Of a stretch of DNA of 20,449 nt, positions 13,320-20,449 are shown in pieces. Within the stretch, counting starts at the first letter, position 1. Every line of letters begins with the position of its first letter. The DNA is taken from the NCBI GenBank assembly GCA_041592135.1, contig JBFHQR010000029.1; one strand, written 5' to 3'. The notes beneath the pieces were generated by a model that searched no databases, was not told the origin of the DNA, and saw nothing but the letters and a program-made list of their open reading frames with translations. The position numbers and the translations under genes are program-made. The DNA comes from Porticoccus sp041592135 (GTDB lineage: Bacteria; Pseudomonadota; Gammaproteobacteria; Pseudomonadales; Porticoccaceae).

Positions 13320-15614
13320 TTAGAGGGCAATCTTAAATCCAATCCAGCCTGCTCTTGGGGCCCCGGCACCAACAAAACGCGGGTCATCCAGGTCCAGGCC
13401 AGGCGCTTCATCCGGTTCACCATACAGGCCAAAGTTTTCATATTCACTGTCAAACAGATTGTCGACTTTGGCAAAGAACTGAACATGTTTGTTCAGCTGG
13501 TAACGGCCGTGCAGATTAACCAATCGATAACCGCTGATCTTTTTGTCCTGGTTTGCTTCATCACCACGGTAGTACTGACTTGAATGATAAGAGGCCGTCG
13601 CACCTATAGATAATTTCGGTGTAAACGCGTAATCGACGCCGATTTTGACGTTGTGCTCAGGAATGCCCGGCAAGCGATCGCCTTTTTTCACTTCAAAGGT
13701 TTCCACCGCATCATCGACTTCACGGGCATAGAAGAAGCGATCTTCAAACGTGGCACGGATATAGGCATAGTTTGCGAACCAGCGCAGTCTCTCCTGGTGA
13801 CCATTGACAGCCAACTCCAAACCGGCTCGAGCTGTTTTATCGATATTATCAAAATTACCCAACGTCAGACGCGGGTCGCTCACATCATCCTCAACATCCG
13901 GGAAGAAAAACAAATCATCTTTCAGCTGGGTATAAAACGCTCCGGCATTCCAGTTGATTGAACCATTCTGGCCTCTGAAACCGGCCTCGATGGTTCTGGC
14001 GACAACATCATCCAGCGGCGGATCAGCCAGAAAGGCATTGGGATAGGAACAGGGACTACTTTCTTCAGAACAGGTTAGTTCAGACGGGGTTGGCGCGCGA
14101 TTGGATTCACTGTAGTTACCATAGACAGTCAGGTTGTCCCGCCATGCATAGGTTAAACCGGCAGTCGGGTTAAAGCGTTTGAATACATGCTTGTTGCCCG
14201 ACTCGTTCAAATCCTGCTCACCACCTTCACTGGTACCGGAAATATCAATCTGGATCCAGTTATAGCGACCGCCAACCGTCAAGTCCAAACGCTCTGTTAG
14301 TGAGAGCGTGTTGGTGAAGAACAGACTGAACGTATCCGTTTCAATATCGCCATCAACCACCGTTTCATCAATAATGAAACCGGTTCCATCTGTGCCGCGG
14401 GTATCCGTAAAGCGGGCAATTTCAGACTGCGAGGAATGCGTTACATCCGAGCTATCGTAGGAAACACCCACAACCAGCTGATTGTTGCGCTCGAACAAAT
14501 CATTTAAAAAAGTAGACTGCAAACCAAAGCCATAGCTATCTTGCTCGGTTTTACTGGTATTGTTGAGTGCGATAAATTCTTCGCTGCCATCAAAACCTAA
14601 AGGTGCAAATGGCGTAATCACTTCCCCGTCATCATCAACGATGTTGGCACCGTCAATTTCAAGCTCTGAACCATCACCATTGAATGTCGAGCGATCGCTG
14701 CGACGGTAATAGGTGTTGGCGGACAACAGCATGTTGTCATTAGCCCAATGGGAGCCATTCAGGGTAACCATGCGCAATTCATTTTGCGTATTATCCGGAT
14801 GGGTAAATACGGCCTCGCGATCATCCGCCACCAGTTCAATTGGAGAAGCTCCGTTACCATTCAAGTCGCTGTCTACCGCGGTAATACCCAGATCCAGACT
14901 GCTGGTTTCATTTCGGTAACTTAAATTGGTAAAGAGCTGCTCAACCCTGGAAGGTGAAAAATCCCGCCAACCATCTTCTTTGGTAATCGAACCCGTTACA
15001 AAATAAGCAAAATTGTCATTACTGCCACCACTTTCGATCGTGCCGGAATCACGGCCAAATGAACCGCTATAAGCTTCAAGACTATGTCCCGGGTGAGTGA
15101 AACCATTTTTGGTTTCGATGGACAATGCGCCACCCAATGTATTCAAACCGAATAACGGATTGGAACCCGACATCATGTTCATGCTGGCAATCGCAGATTT
15201 TGGTAATAGCTCAAAATTGACGGCATCACCAAAGGGTTCGTTGATACGTATGCCATCCTGATAAACAGAGATACCCTGAGCATTACCCACTAATGGCGAA
15301 GCGGTAAAACCACGGAATTTTAAATCCGGTTGAAACGGATTGTTTTGTGCCTGGTTGATACTGATACTCATCATTGTCTGATTCATAAAATCAGAAATAT
15401 CCAGTGCCTGTTGACGTTCGATATCCTCAGCGGTGGCCGTTTGCACATTGCCTGGAATCTTATCGGCCTCCAAGCCTACGCCATCTAGAGGTGTGATACC
15501 GACGACTTCGATATTTTCAAGTTGTAGATCAGGCTCAGCAGCATGACTGAAACCCGGGCTTAAAGCCGTAGCTATTAATACAGACAAGGCGCCGCGTCGA
15601 AATGTAACCGCCAT
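13320..15614 (-). CDS. TonB-dependent outer-membrane receptor (LanA/LutH-like plug)
   Basis: A 764-residue outer-membrane receptor that would import a ligand with energy from TonB. A signal peptide (residues 1-25, cleavage after FSHA) is followed by a TonB-box-like NIEVVG, a plug domain to about residue 160 (VQTATAEDIERQQALDISDF, FRGFTASPLVGNAQGISVYQ, FGLNTLGGALSIETKNG) and a 22-strand-type barrel ending in WIGFKIAL. The plug wording resembles a widespread proteobacterial receptor family that I recall as including proposed lanthanide receptors; that ligand is inference. Predicted loops are strongly acidic (FPDVEDDVSDPR, DLDDPRF). AGGAG lies six bases before the ATG. It has its own terminator and lies upstream of the two-component genes on the same strand. 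Confidence 0.93.
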   Translation of the reverse strand: MAVTFRRGALSVLIATALSPGFSHAAEPDLQLENIEVVGITPLDGVGLEADKIPGNVQTATAEDIERQQALDISDFMNQTMMSISINQAQNNPFQPDLKFRGFTASPLVGNAQGISVYQDGIRINEPFGDAVNFELLPKSAIASMNMMSGSNPLFGLNTLGGALSIETKNGFTHPGHSLEAYSGSFGRDSGTIESGGSNDNFAYFVTGSITKEDGWRDFSPSRVEQLFTNLSYRNETSSLDLGITAVDSDLNGNGASPIELVADDREAVFTHPDNTQNELRMVTLNGSHWANDNMLLSANTYYRRSDRSTFNGDGSELEIDGANIVDDDGEVITPFAPLGFDGSEEFIALNNTSKTEQDSYGFGLQSTFLNDLFERNNQLVVGVSYDSSDVTHSSQSEIARFTDTRGTDGTGFIIDETVVDGDIETDTFSLFFTNTLSLTERLDLTVGGRYNWIQIDISGTSEGGEQDLNESGNKHVFKRFNPTAGLTYAWRDNLTVYGNYSESNRAPTPSELTCSEESSPCSYPNAFLADPPLDDVVARTIEAGFRGQNGSINWNAGAFYTQLKDDLFFFPDVEDDVSDPRLTLGNFDNIDKTARAGLELAVNGHQERLRWFANYAYIRATFEDRFFYAREVDDAVETFEVKKGDRLPGIPEHNVKIGVDYAFTPKLSIGATASYHSSQYYRGDEANQDKKISGYRLVNLHGRYQLNKHVQFFAKVDNLFDSEYENFGLYGEPDEAPGLDLDDPRFVGAGAPRAGWIGFKIAL

Positions 15615-16238
15615 ACTTCGCTCCTACTGCGATCATGTTAAAAACAAAAGGGGATAGATCCATTTTCAGGCGGCTTCTATGCCAGGGAAGGCAAGAGTAT
15701 TGGTGTCGCGATATCCGCACCAGTCAAAGCTCATGCCGCCATCTGGCAAGACCACAACGCCCGGCACCGTACAAGGCTGTTCGTTAAGGGATAACGAAAG
15801 ACGGTCTTTGAGGTAGGCTTCATCGACCGCACCAAATGATGGTTAGCTTGTTGATATCGGCAGACGCTTGACCTTCGTCTTCTGTTGCATGGGAAATCAT
15901 GCGTTAGCGATGGCCGTAGGGTCGTACCGATACACTTTGGTTTCAGGCTCGCCCCTATCCCCTTTCTCTGTTTATGAGTCAGGACAGTATTCGGCGCGGG
16001 GAGAATCTCATATAGGAAAAATTCCTTTTGTGCTGGCGCTGTTGCATGACATGCATCCACCAGCAACTTCCTGAGAGTCCTGCACTATATCGCGTTGAAT
16101 AATTGCAGCCGCGAGCAGCACCGGGCCAATGTGTTACGTGGCTTTGTCACGATTATGCTCAGCCTGCACGGCAAACAAGTGATTCCCGACTGGATCAAAC
16201 AGGGAGAGCCCTCGCTGTTTGAGCCGCCACCTTCACAG
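15615..16238. other. Non-coding stretch between two TonB receptor genes, with coding remnants
   Basis: No intact gene is present in these 624 bp. The promoter of the first receptor must lie near 15615-15760, but no clear hexamers were found. Two protein-like fragments lacking starts occur: one on the minus strand (15666-15842) and one on the plus strand running into the end of the second receptor (16050-16262). The middle, about 15850-16050, shows only short frames with no recognisable homology. Confidence 0.5.
15666..15842 (-). pseudogene. Unidentified C-terminal coding remnant (58 codons)
   Basis: After a TAA (15843-15845) the minus strand reads 58 sense codons to a TGA at 15666. The product is protein-like: VDEAYLKDRLSLSLNEQ followed by VPGVVVLPDGGMSFDW and ending in LAFPGIEAA. 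No ATG, GTG or TTG precedes the conserved-looking part, so it is not a complete gene. A neighbouring frame just upstream reads SADINKLTII before its own stop, consistent with one frameshift in a once longer gene. I do not recognise the family. It ends about 50 bp before the TonB receptor start. Confidence 0.4.
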
Positions 16239-16262
16239 TTAAAATGTCAGCCCAACAGCTAA
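16050..16262 (+). pseudogene. Unidentified plus-strand coding remnant
   Basis: From just after a TGA (16047-16049) to a TAA at 16260-16262 the plus strand encodes 70 residues with balanced, protein-like composition, including NNCSREQHRANVLRGF and HGKQVIPDWIKQGEPSLF. No start codon of standard type opens the frame in a sensible place, so it looks like the C-terminal end of a lost gene. Its last 24 bases overlap the 3' end of the second TonB receptor gene on the other strand. The family is not recognised. Confidence 0.35.
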
Positions 16263-18671
16263 TCCATAGGTGCGCGGCTCAGCGGGAAAGCTGTGCTGAT
16301 CGCCGGGGAACACGACTGAATCAAACATCTGGTCAACGTAGTACTCATCGGTCAGGTTTCTGGCCCATAAGCTGACATTCCAGCCAGCCCGTTTATCCGA
16401 GAGCCGAATGCTGGCATTAACCAGATTCACCTCACCCTGGTACGTCACAGGATCAAGATCCGGCGAAGCATAACGACTGCCTTTATAAAAATACTGCAAG
16501 GCCGACGTCAACTCGAACGAGCCGACAGGCGCCACATGAACGACGGATGCGGTCAGCGCCCAGTGCGGCACATTGGGCAGCGGCCTGCCGGATAGATCGC
16601 ATTGCACCTCAGCACTGAATGCCGGGCATGGCCCATTGTCAAAACTGACAAATTCACTCTCGGTATAGCTGGCGTTAATCGCAACTGAGAGCTGGCGGCT
16701 GATTCTGGCCAGGCCTTCGAGTTCAACCCCGCTGATTTCCACATCGCTGGCATTGCTGACAACACTGGTATTATTCTCAATGACAAATACTTGGTAACCG
16801 TCGACGTGCTGGTGAAACGCCGTCAGGTTCAGACGCCACTGTTTTTCTCTGCCCTCAGCCATCAATCCCAACTCAACGGCATCAACGATCTCCTCGTCAA
16901 ATTCAATACCGCTGTCGGGAATAAAACTGGTGACCTGAAAACCGCCGGATTTGAACCCCCGGCGCAGGCTGCTGTAGAGGCTGAGCCATTCGTTCAACTT
17001 GTATGTCAGGCTTACGCTGCCGGACAGATTATCGTCGTCGCGGGATGACTGCTGGTCCTCGATGGGAGGGAACAACTGCAGGGCACTCAAGGCGGTAAAG
17101 GCCGGATTGATACTTGCAATCGCCCCACCTGGAGAGAGGTCCAGGGCCGAAAACGGTGCGTCAATGGTATAGCGGGCATCCAGTTTTTTTTCTTCATAGC
17201 TATAACGCAGACCCGCACTGACGGTGAGCCGCTCGGTCAATCGCCAATCCGTCTGGCCATAAAGCGCCACGCTGCGGGAAATTAAATCGTAACTGGCGTG
17301 TTGTACGCCGTCGCCCTCCGCAATCAAGGTGTTCGCCGGCAAGCCCAGCACCTGCTGCTCCAGAACACTGACCGGGCTCGGATCGACCAGCGGCGTTCCG
17401 CCCGCCAATGCCGTGGTAGACACATCGATAAACGGCCGCATATCTCCCCCGTAGCTGGCTCTTTGACGATGATCGAATTGCTGATGATAAACATAGAGTC
17501 CACCGAGCCATTGCAGGGGGTGATTGGTGTTGGATTGCAGCCGGAACTCCTGGGTAATGACCCTGTTTCGGTCAGAGCGCCGGGATTCGTCACTCAGCAG
17601 GTCCAGATCGCTAAAATCGCCATCAATCCCCGTATCCATCTCAAAGTCCTGGTACGCACTGATCGACGTTGCCTTGACGGCGCCTAAATCCCACTCAACG
17701 TGGAACGACAGCCGCCACTGATCGTGCTGATAGGCGACCTGGTTGTTAACCGCAACCCTGCGCGAATCGGGGTCGATAGCGATGGCACTGCCCCCAAGCA
17801 GCGCTATCGCAGCCGCATTGTGCGGCTGGTGAATAACAAACGGGGCGGCACAGCACAACTCATCCACGCCGTCGTACTCCCCGACAAACCGCAGCGACAG
17901 GGCATCGTCCGGCTCAAACAACAGCTGCCCCCGCGTCGCCCAGCGGTCGCGGTTATTGAGCTCACTGCCGTCATAGCTGTTCTGGTAAAAACCATCGCGC
18001 TCGTGCCAGCCAGTGCTGACCCGGTAGAACAGCTGCTCGGTGATGGGGCCAGTGGCAGATAGCCGAACCTGCTGGTCGCCATAGTTACCCGCGCCCAGGT
18101 TCGCTGTGTAGTGGGGCTCTCTGGCTGGAGCCTTGGTGATTATCGAGACCACACCCGCGGAGGTATTTTTCCCGTACAGGGTACTTTGTGGCCCACGGAG
18201 TACCTCAATACGCTCCACATCGAGTAAATCCCCTATGATGTTGGCGGCGCGACTTTGATAGACATCGTCAATAAACACACCGACTGAAGGTTCCAGCCCG
18301 GCGTTGGAGGCCGATGTGCCAAGCCCACGAATTGATAGCGTTGTCGCCACTACCGAACCGCTTTGCTGGACTGTTAGAAAAGGAATGCTCTCCGGCAGCG
18401 CCTGCACATCACGTATTGCCCATCGCTTAAGATCTTCAGCGGAAACGACGGATACGGCTAAAGGCACATCCCTCCGATCCTGCTCGCGCTTTTGTGCCGT
18501 GACGACAATTTCTTCCAGGCCCCCATCAACGCTGGAGCCAGGCTCGGCAGGCTCCAGGGCATCTGGATCATCCAGGCCGAACAATAGCGGGGACTGAAGT
18601 GAGAGGCCCACTGTTAATGTGGCCAGGGAAAGCCAGTGTTGTTTATTCTTTTGGTCTCTACAGCGCTTCAT
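16239..18671 (-). CDS. TonB-dependent outer-membrane receptor (siderophore/organic-ligand type)
   Basis: An 810-residue TonB receptor of the sphingomonad-like class common in marine proteobacteria. A TonB box EEIVVTAQKRE (about residues 53-63) leads a plug with SIRGLG, VGVFIDDVYQSR, IEVLRGPQSTLYGKNTSAG and VVSIITKAP. The barrel has GLRYSYEEKK, RRGFKSGGF and the terminal strand RTYGLAVGLTF with the expected final Phe. The N-terminus (MKRCRDQKNKQHW then a hydrophobic stretch) acts as a signal peptide, though its cleavage site is not clear-cut. No good ribosome-binding site precedes the ATG. It shares little sequence with the other receptor here, so this is not a recent duplication. The ligand cannot be told; this class covers siderophores, carbohydrates and other organics. 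Confidence 0.93.
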   Translation of the reverse strand: MKRCRDQKNKQHWLSLATLTVGLSLQSPLLFGLDDPDALEPAEPGSSVDGGLEEIVVTAQKREQDRRDVPLAVSVVSAEDLKRWAIRDVQALPESIPFLTVQQSGSVVATTLSIRGLGTSASNAGLEPSVGVFIDDVYQSRAANIIGDLLDVERIEVLRGPQSTLYGKNTSAGVVSIITKAPAREPHYTANLGAGNYGDQQVRLSATGPITEQLFYRVSTGWHERDGFYQNSYDGSELNNRDRWATRGQLLFEPDDALSLRFVGEYDGVDELCCAAPFVIHQPHNAAAIALLGGSAIAIDPDSRRVAVNNQVAYQHDQWRLSFHVEWDLGAVKATSISAYQDFEMDTGIDGDFSDLDLLSDESRRSDRNRVITQEFRLQSNTNHPLQWLGGLYVYHQQFDHRQRASYGGDMRPFIDVSTTALAGGTPLVDPSPVSVLEQQVLGLPANTLIAEGDGVQHASYDLISRSVALYGQTDWRLTERLTVSAGLRYSYEEKKLDARYTIDAPFSALDLSPGGAIASINPAFTALSALQLFPPIEDQQSSRDDDNLSGSVSLTYKLNEWLSLYSSLRRGFKSGGFQVTSFIPDSGIEFDEEIVDAVELGLMAEGREKQWRLNLTAFHQHVDGYQVFVIENNTSVVSNASDVEISGVELEGLARISRQLSVAINASYTESEFVSFDNGPCPAFSAEVQCDLSGRPLPNVPHWALTASVVHVAPVGSFELTSALQYFYKGSRYASPDLDPVTYQGEVNLVNASIRLSDKRAGWNVSLWARNLTDEYYVDQMFDSVVFPGDQHSFPAEPRTYGLAVGLTF

Positions 18672-18832
18672 GTCAGGTGCGCTTTTTGAAGGGCTTTAAG
18701 CCGCATGGCTTGCGCAACCCTATTGGCCTGGTATTGCCAGCCCGTGCCAGGTTACCCCACTCGATTGTGGGCACGCGATGACTGCTTTTATGTTTCAGGG
18801 AGTTACTCTCGGCGGTTTCGGATAATAAGAAA

Positions 18833-18985
18833 TTGGAGGAAATGGGAAAGTTGTACCTGCCCCACTCCCCCCTTCTCACATCCTTGTAACCATTCAATAA
18901 CCAAGTGCAGTTTACGCCACGTGAAGCGTCAGGAAAACTTTGGAGGAAATGAAATTGAAGGAGGTTGCGAAGTTGTACCTGACCC
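18833..18985 (+). repeat. Imperfect direct repeat: TTGGAGGAAATG ... AAGTTGTACCTG(C/A)CCC
   Basis: Copy one has TTGGAGGAAATG at 18833-18844 and AAGTTGTACCTGCCCC at 18848-18863. Copy two has the same twelve bases at 18940-18951 and AAGTTGTACCTGACCC at 18970-18985, with a longer gap between the halves. The complement of the second half, GGGTCAGGTACAACTT, resembles tags I associate with REP/RAYT-type transposable units; that link is recall, and no transposase gene is in the window. Confidence 0.6.
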
Positions 18986-19000
18986 GAATGGCACTTACTC

Positions 19001-19024
19001 TCCGCGCGCGCGGAGGGGGGGGGG
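19001..19024. repeat. CG-alternating palindrome followed by a G10 homopolymer
   Basis: TCCGCGCGCGCGGA (19001-19014) is a perfect 14-base palindrome with a ten-base CG alternation. It is directly followed by ten consecutive G (19015-19024). Both are slippage-prone and able to adopt non-B structure. No gene clearly depends on the run. Confidence 0.7.
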
Positions 19025-19092
19025 CCTATGAAACGATAGAGGAAAGCACTAAACCGGAAACCAAAGCTGGTTTACTAGTGTATAGGCGCAGC

Positions 19093-19121
19093 TTGACAGG
19101 CCTGCAATGTACACGTACTTT
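19093..19121 (+). promoter_or_regulatory. Candidate sigma-70 promoter upstream of the rhs fragment
   Basis: A perfect -35 TTGACA (19093-19098) is followed by 17 bases and a weak -10, TACTTT (19116-19121, three of six). If used, it would give a leader of about 275 nt before the GTG start at 19402. Confidence 0.3.
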
Positions 19122-19401
19122 TTAGCCTTGGTATTGGATGCTAGTTTCACAATATAGGGATATACAGTGCTTCTCTTCGCCTCTCATCTTAATCTTTTTT
19201 GTACTCCCTCATTATTAAGCTTCCTACTACTTTCTTCAGTCGACGGCTCCCAGCACCCACGTACCTTGTCGTCTATACCCCTCCCGATGTAGTGCGTTAC
19301 CGAATACTAAGCAGCGTCAAAATCTGAGCCAAAAGATTTTTACTCACCCGCAAAGATCTTGCCCAACAGACTGCGTACCAACTGAACAAAAGGAAATTGT
19401 C

Positions 19402-20388
19402 GTGCCAGAAATCAAAAGCAAATTAATAGCAGCTGTTTATATTTCACTCACTCTTTGCTCTAGCACGTGGGCAGAAAATGCCCCCAAATTAACCTGGACA
19501 ACAAATCCAACCGTCCCTCCAGGAATTTTTAATACGGAAGCCCAAGCAGCTAGTGCAGTGCGGTCTTCAGATACGAAATACTCTGATAAAACCATTCGCA
19601 AATACAGTGGAATAACTTCTGGATCGACGATCAACTACCACTATGATGGACCTCATTATAACCAGGTCCGCACAGAGTGGGATTACCAACTTTTAGGTGT
19701 AGCCCATTTTCCCAATGAAGCATCAATCATTGCGTGGTTGACAGAAAACTATACGTCTGACCCAGAATGCTCTTCAACAACAGTCTCTCCCCAAGGATGG
19801 CATATTTACGCTCAGGCTTCTGGTGGTGGAGTTTTTAATGGAACCAATGGGCCAAGCGGCGAAAGCCGTTTAGAAGAACAATACTATGACATAACACGAC
19901 ATTATTATAACCAGTTGGATGAAACCTGTTATGACAGCCAAAGTAGTGCAGTAGCCTGGAGAGATCGCTATTACCAGTGCCCTACAGGCATCTTGCCGGC
20001 AGGAGCCTATTGGACCGGACCCGAACCTGGTGTAGCCCCTAGCTGGGCGGCGGGTTGCACCTCGGGTCCTTCCTTTTCTGTCTATGGAAAACTCATGCTC
20101 GACCAGGGAAGTTGTGGCTTAGAGGGGAACCCTTGCAACGTGAAAACGGGTGACAAGGTAGAAGTTGAAGTTGAAGTTGAAGTTGAAGTTGAAGTTGAAG
20201 TTGAAGTTGAAGTTGATTACAATGATGGCTGGTTAAGCTTTACCCGCACATATCACTCTTTATCGCAAACACACTATTCCAACCTCGGCCAAAATTGGCC
20301 ACACGACTTGGTCCTACCCACAAAAAGTAGACACTCTAACTATGCGGCAGTAGCCGCAATCCTTTCAAACTCTGCCGGGCTTACATAG
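19402..20388 (+). pseudogene. Secreted Rhs/YD-repeat-family protein, N-terminal part, interrupted by an IS
   Basis: A GTG start with AGGAAA six bases upstream opens 328 codons, of which 302 are original. Residues 1-24 are a Sec signal peptide (cleavage after STWA). Residues of about 25-240 are a Cys-containing, Tyr/Trp-rich domain I do not recognise. At about residue 240 the Rhs entry motif (DUF6531-like) appears: EGNPCNVKTGDKVEVE, then DYNDGWLSFTRTYHS and NLGQNW, matching the GNPVNxxTGxK...DY...FxRxYNS pattern that normally precedes hundreds of YD repeats. Between these lie nine Glu-Val pairs (residues 254-271) from an exact hexamer repeat. At 20309, within codon 303, an IS3-family end begins, so the last 26 codons are insertion-sequence DNA and the YD shell and any C-terminal toxin are lost here. 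Confidence 0.8.
20161..20214 (+). repeat. Hexanucleotide tandem repeat (GAAGTT)9 inside the rhs fragment
   Basis: Nine exact, uninterrupted copies of GAAGTT encode (Glu-Val)9 between TGDKV and DYNDG. The unit is a multiple of three, so gain or loss of copies changes length without breaking the frame. Typical Rhs proteins have a few residues at this place, so the tract is an expansion. Confidence 0.97.
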
Positions 20389-20449
20389 CCATTGGCAGAG
20401 TGCCTGCGCAGTCGGTTATAAAAAACTTCGATGTACTCAAAGATACCGG
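20309..20449 (-). mobile_element. IS3-family insertion sequence, one end only (window edge)
   Basis: The terminal sequence reads TGGTCCTACCC (20309-20319) then AAAAAGTAGACAC (20322-20334). This fits the IS3-family pattern of inverted repeats that begin TGnnCCTACCC and contain a GGACA or similar box. Inside the end, the transposase C-terminus reads on the minus strand toward the boundary. The rest of the element and its target duplication lie beyond the window. It has landed in the rhs-like gene in the opposite orientation to it. Confidence 0.85.
20340..20449 (-). CDS. IS3-family transposase OrfB, C-terminal end (window edge)
   Basis: The last 35 codons of an IS3-type DDE transposase: IFEYIEVFYNRLRRHSANG then YVSPAEFERIAATAA and a TAG at 20340. 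The IFEYIExFYNRxRxHSxxGYxSPxEFE pattern is the standard ending of OrfB integrase-core proteins (rve domain). The catalytic DDE residues would be farther right, outside the window. The stop is about 30 bp from the element's end, as usual in this family. Confidence 0.92.
   Translation of the reverse strand, partial: GIFEYIEVFYNRLRRHSANGYVSPAEFERIAATAA

Larger units (their letters stand above)
18672..19401. other. Non-coding, repeat-rich stretch upstream of the rhs fragment
   Basis: These 730 bp carry no supported gene. They include two direct copies of a 16-base motif (18848 and 18970), each preceded by TTGGAGGAAATG, a CG-alternating palindrome followed by ten G (19001-19024), a possible promoter (19093-19121) and an A/T-rich hairpin, AAAATCT (19319-19325) with AGATTTT (19334-19340). 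CCTGG (18727) and CCAGG (18747) form a further weak hairpin. Short frames such as 18940-19125 cross these repeats and look accidental. The base composition is more AT-rich toward the right. Confidence 0.5.

Noticed and set aside
15660..15700. Sigma-54-like GG-N10-GC spacing upstream of the first TonB receptor
   Set aside because: Only the GG and GC dinucleotides match; the surrounding consensus (TTGCA at -12) is absent and it overlaps the coding remnant.
15700..16050. Possible cobalamin riboswitch, prompted by GAGTCAGGACAG near 15977
   Set aside because: Only a partial B12-box-like string is present. The other conserved riboswitch blocks are missing in the right order, and the string points away from the TonB receptor start.
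18940..19125. Plus-strand 61-codon frame beginning after TTGGAGGAAATG
   Set aside because: It crosses the repeated tag, the CG palindrome and the G10 run, and its would-be ribosome-binding site is too close to the ATG. Nothing in the product is recognisable.
1..20449. CRISPR array, tRNA or rRNA genes
   Set aside because: No regularly spaced repeats with unique spacers, no tRNA T-loop or acceptor pattern and no rRNA-like conserved blocks were seen on either strand.

Overview
The window suggests a chromosomal segment of a marine-type gammaproteobacterium. The block cysS (partial), glnS, ppiB, lpxH resembles the arrangement in Pseudomonas and relatives, and the proteins are clearly gammaproteobacterial in type. 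Cellvibrionales or a nearby order is a reasonable guess but is not proven by the sequence.

Positions 1-10,300 are GC-rich, tightly packed core genome. cysS and glnS lie on the minus strand. glnS has a good sigma-70 promoter, and divergent from it is a DMT/EamA permease gene, followed by ppiB and lpxH on the plus strand. Converging on lpxH is a minus-strand operon of four genes: a HlyD/MacA-like adaptor, a LolD/MacB-like ATPase and two different FtsX/MacB-type permeases. These together should form one tripartite-type ABC export machine, and the reading frames overlap at every junction. Upstream of the operon, after its own rho-independent terminator, is a single-chain protein joining a class-1 dihydroorotate dehydrogenase domain to a PyrK-like FAD/[2Fe-2S] reductase domain.

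From about 10,350 onward the GC content visibly drops and the DNA looks accessory. The first item is a Fic-family gene cut off after its N-terminal domain. Then, all on the minus strand, come a NarL/LuxR response regulator, its overlapping NarX/UhpB-type histidine kinase, and a TonB-dependent receptor with its own strong terminator. The receptor plug resembles a family that I recall as including proposed lanthanide receptors (LanA/LutH), so metal- or metallophore-responsive uptake is a testable but unproven idea. A stretch of about 620 bp with two decayed coding remnants separates it from a second, sequence-unrelated TonB receptor.

The last 1.8 kb is AT-richer. It holds a repeat-rich non-coding stretch with two direct copies of a 16-base motif, a CG-alternating palindrome and a G10 run. 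It then has the N-terminal part of a secreted Rhs/YD-repeat protein with nine exact GAAGTT hexamers, encoding (Glu-Val)9, and this gene is interrupted by the end of an IS3-family insertion sequence that runs off the window.
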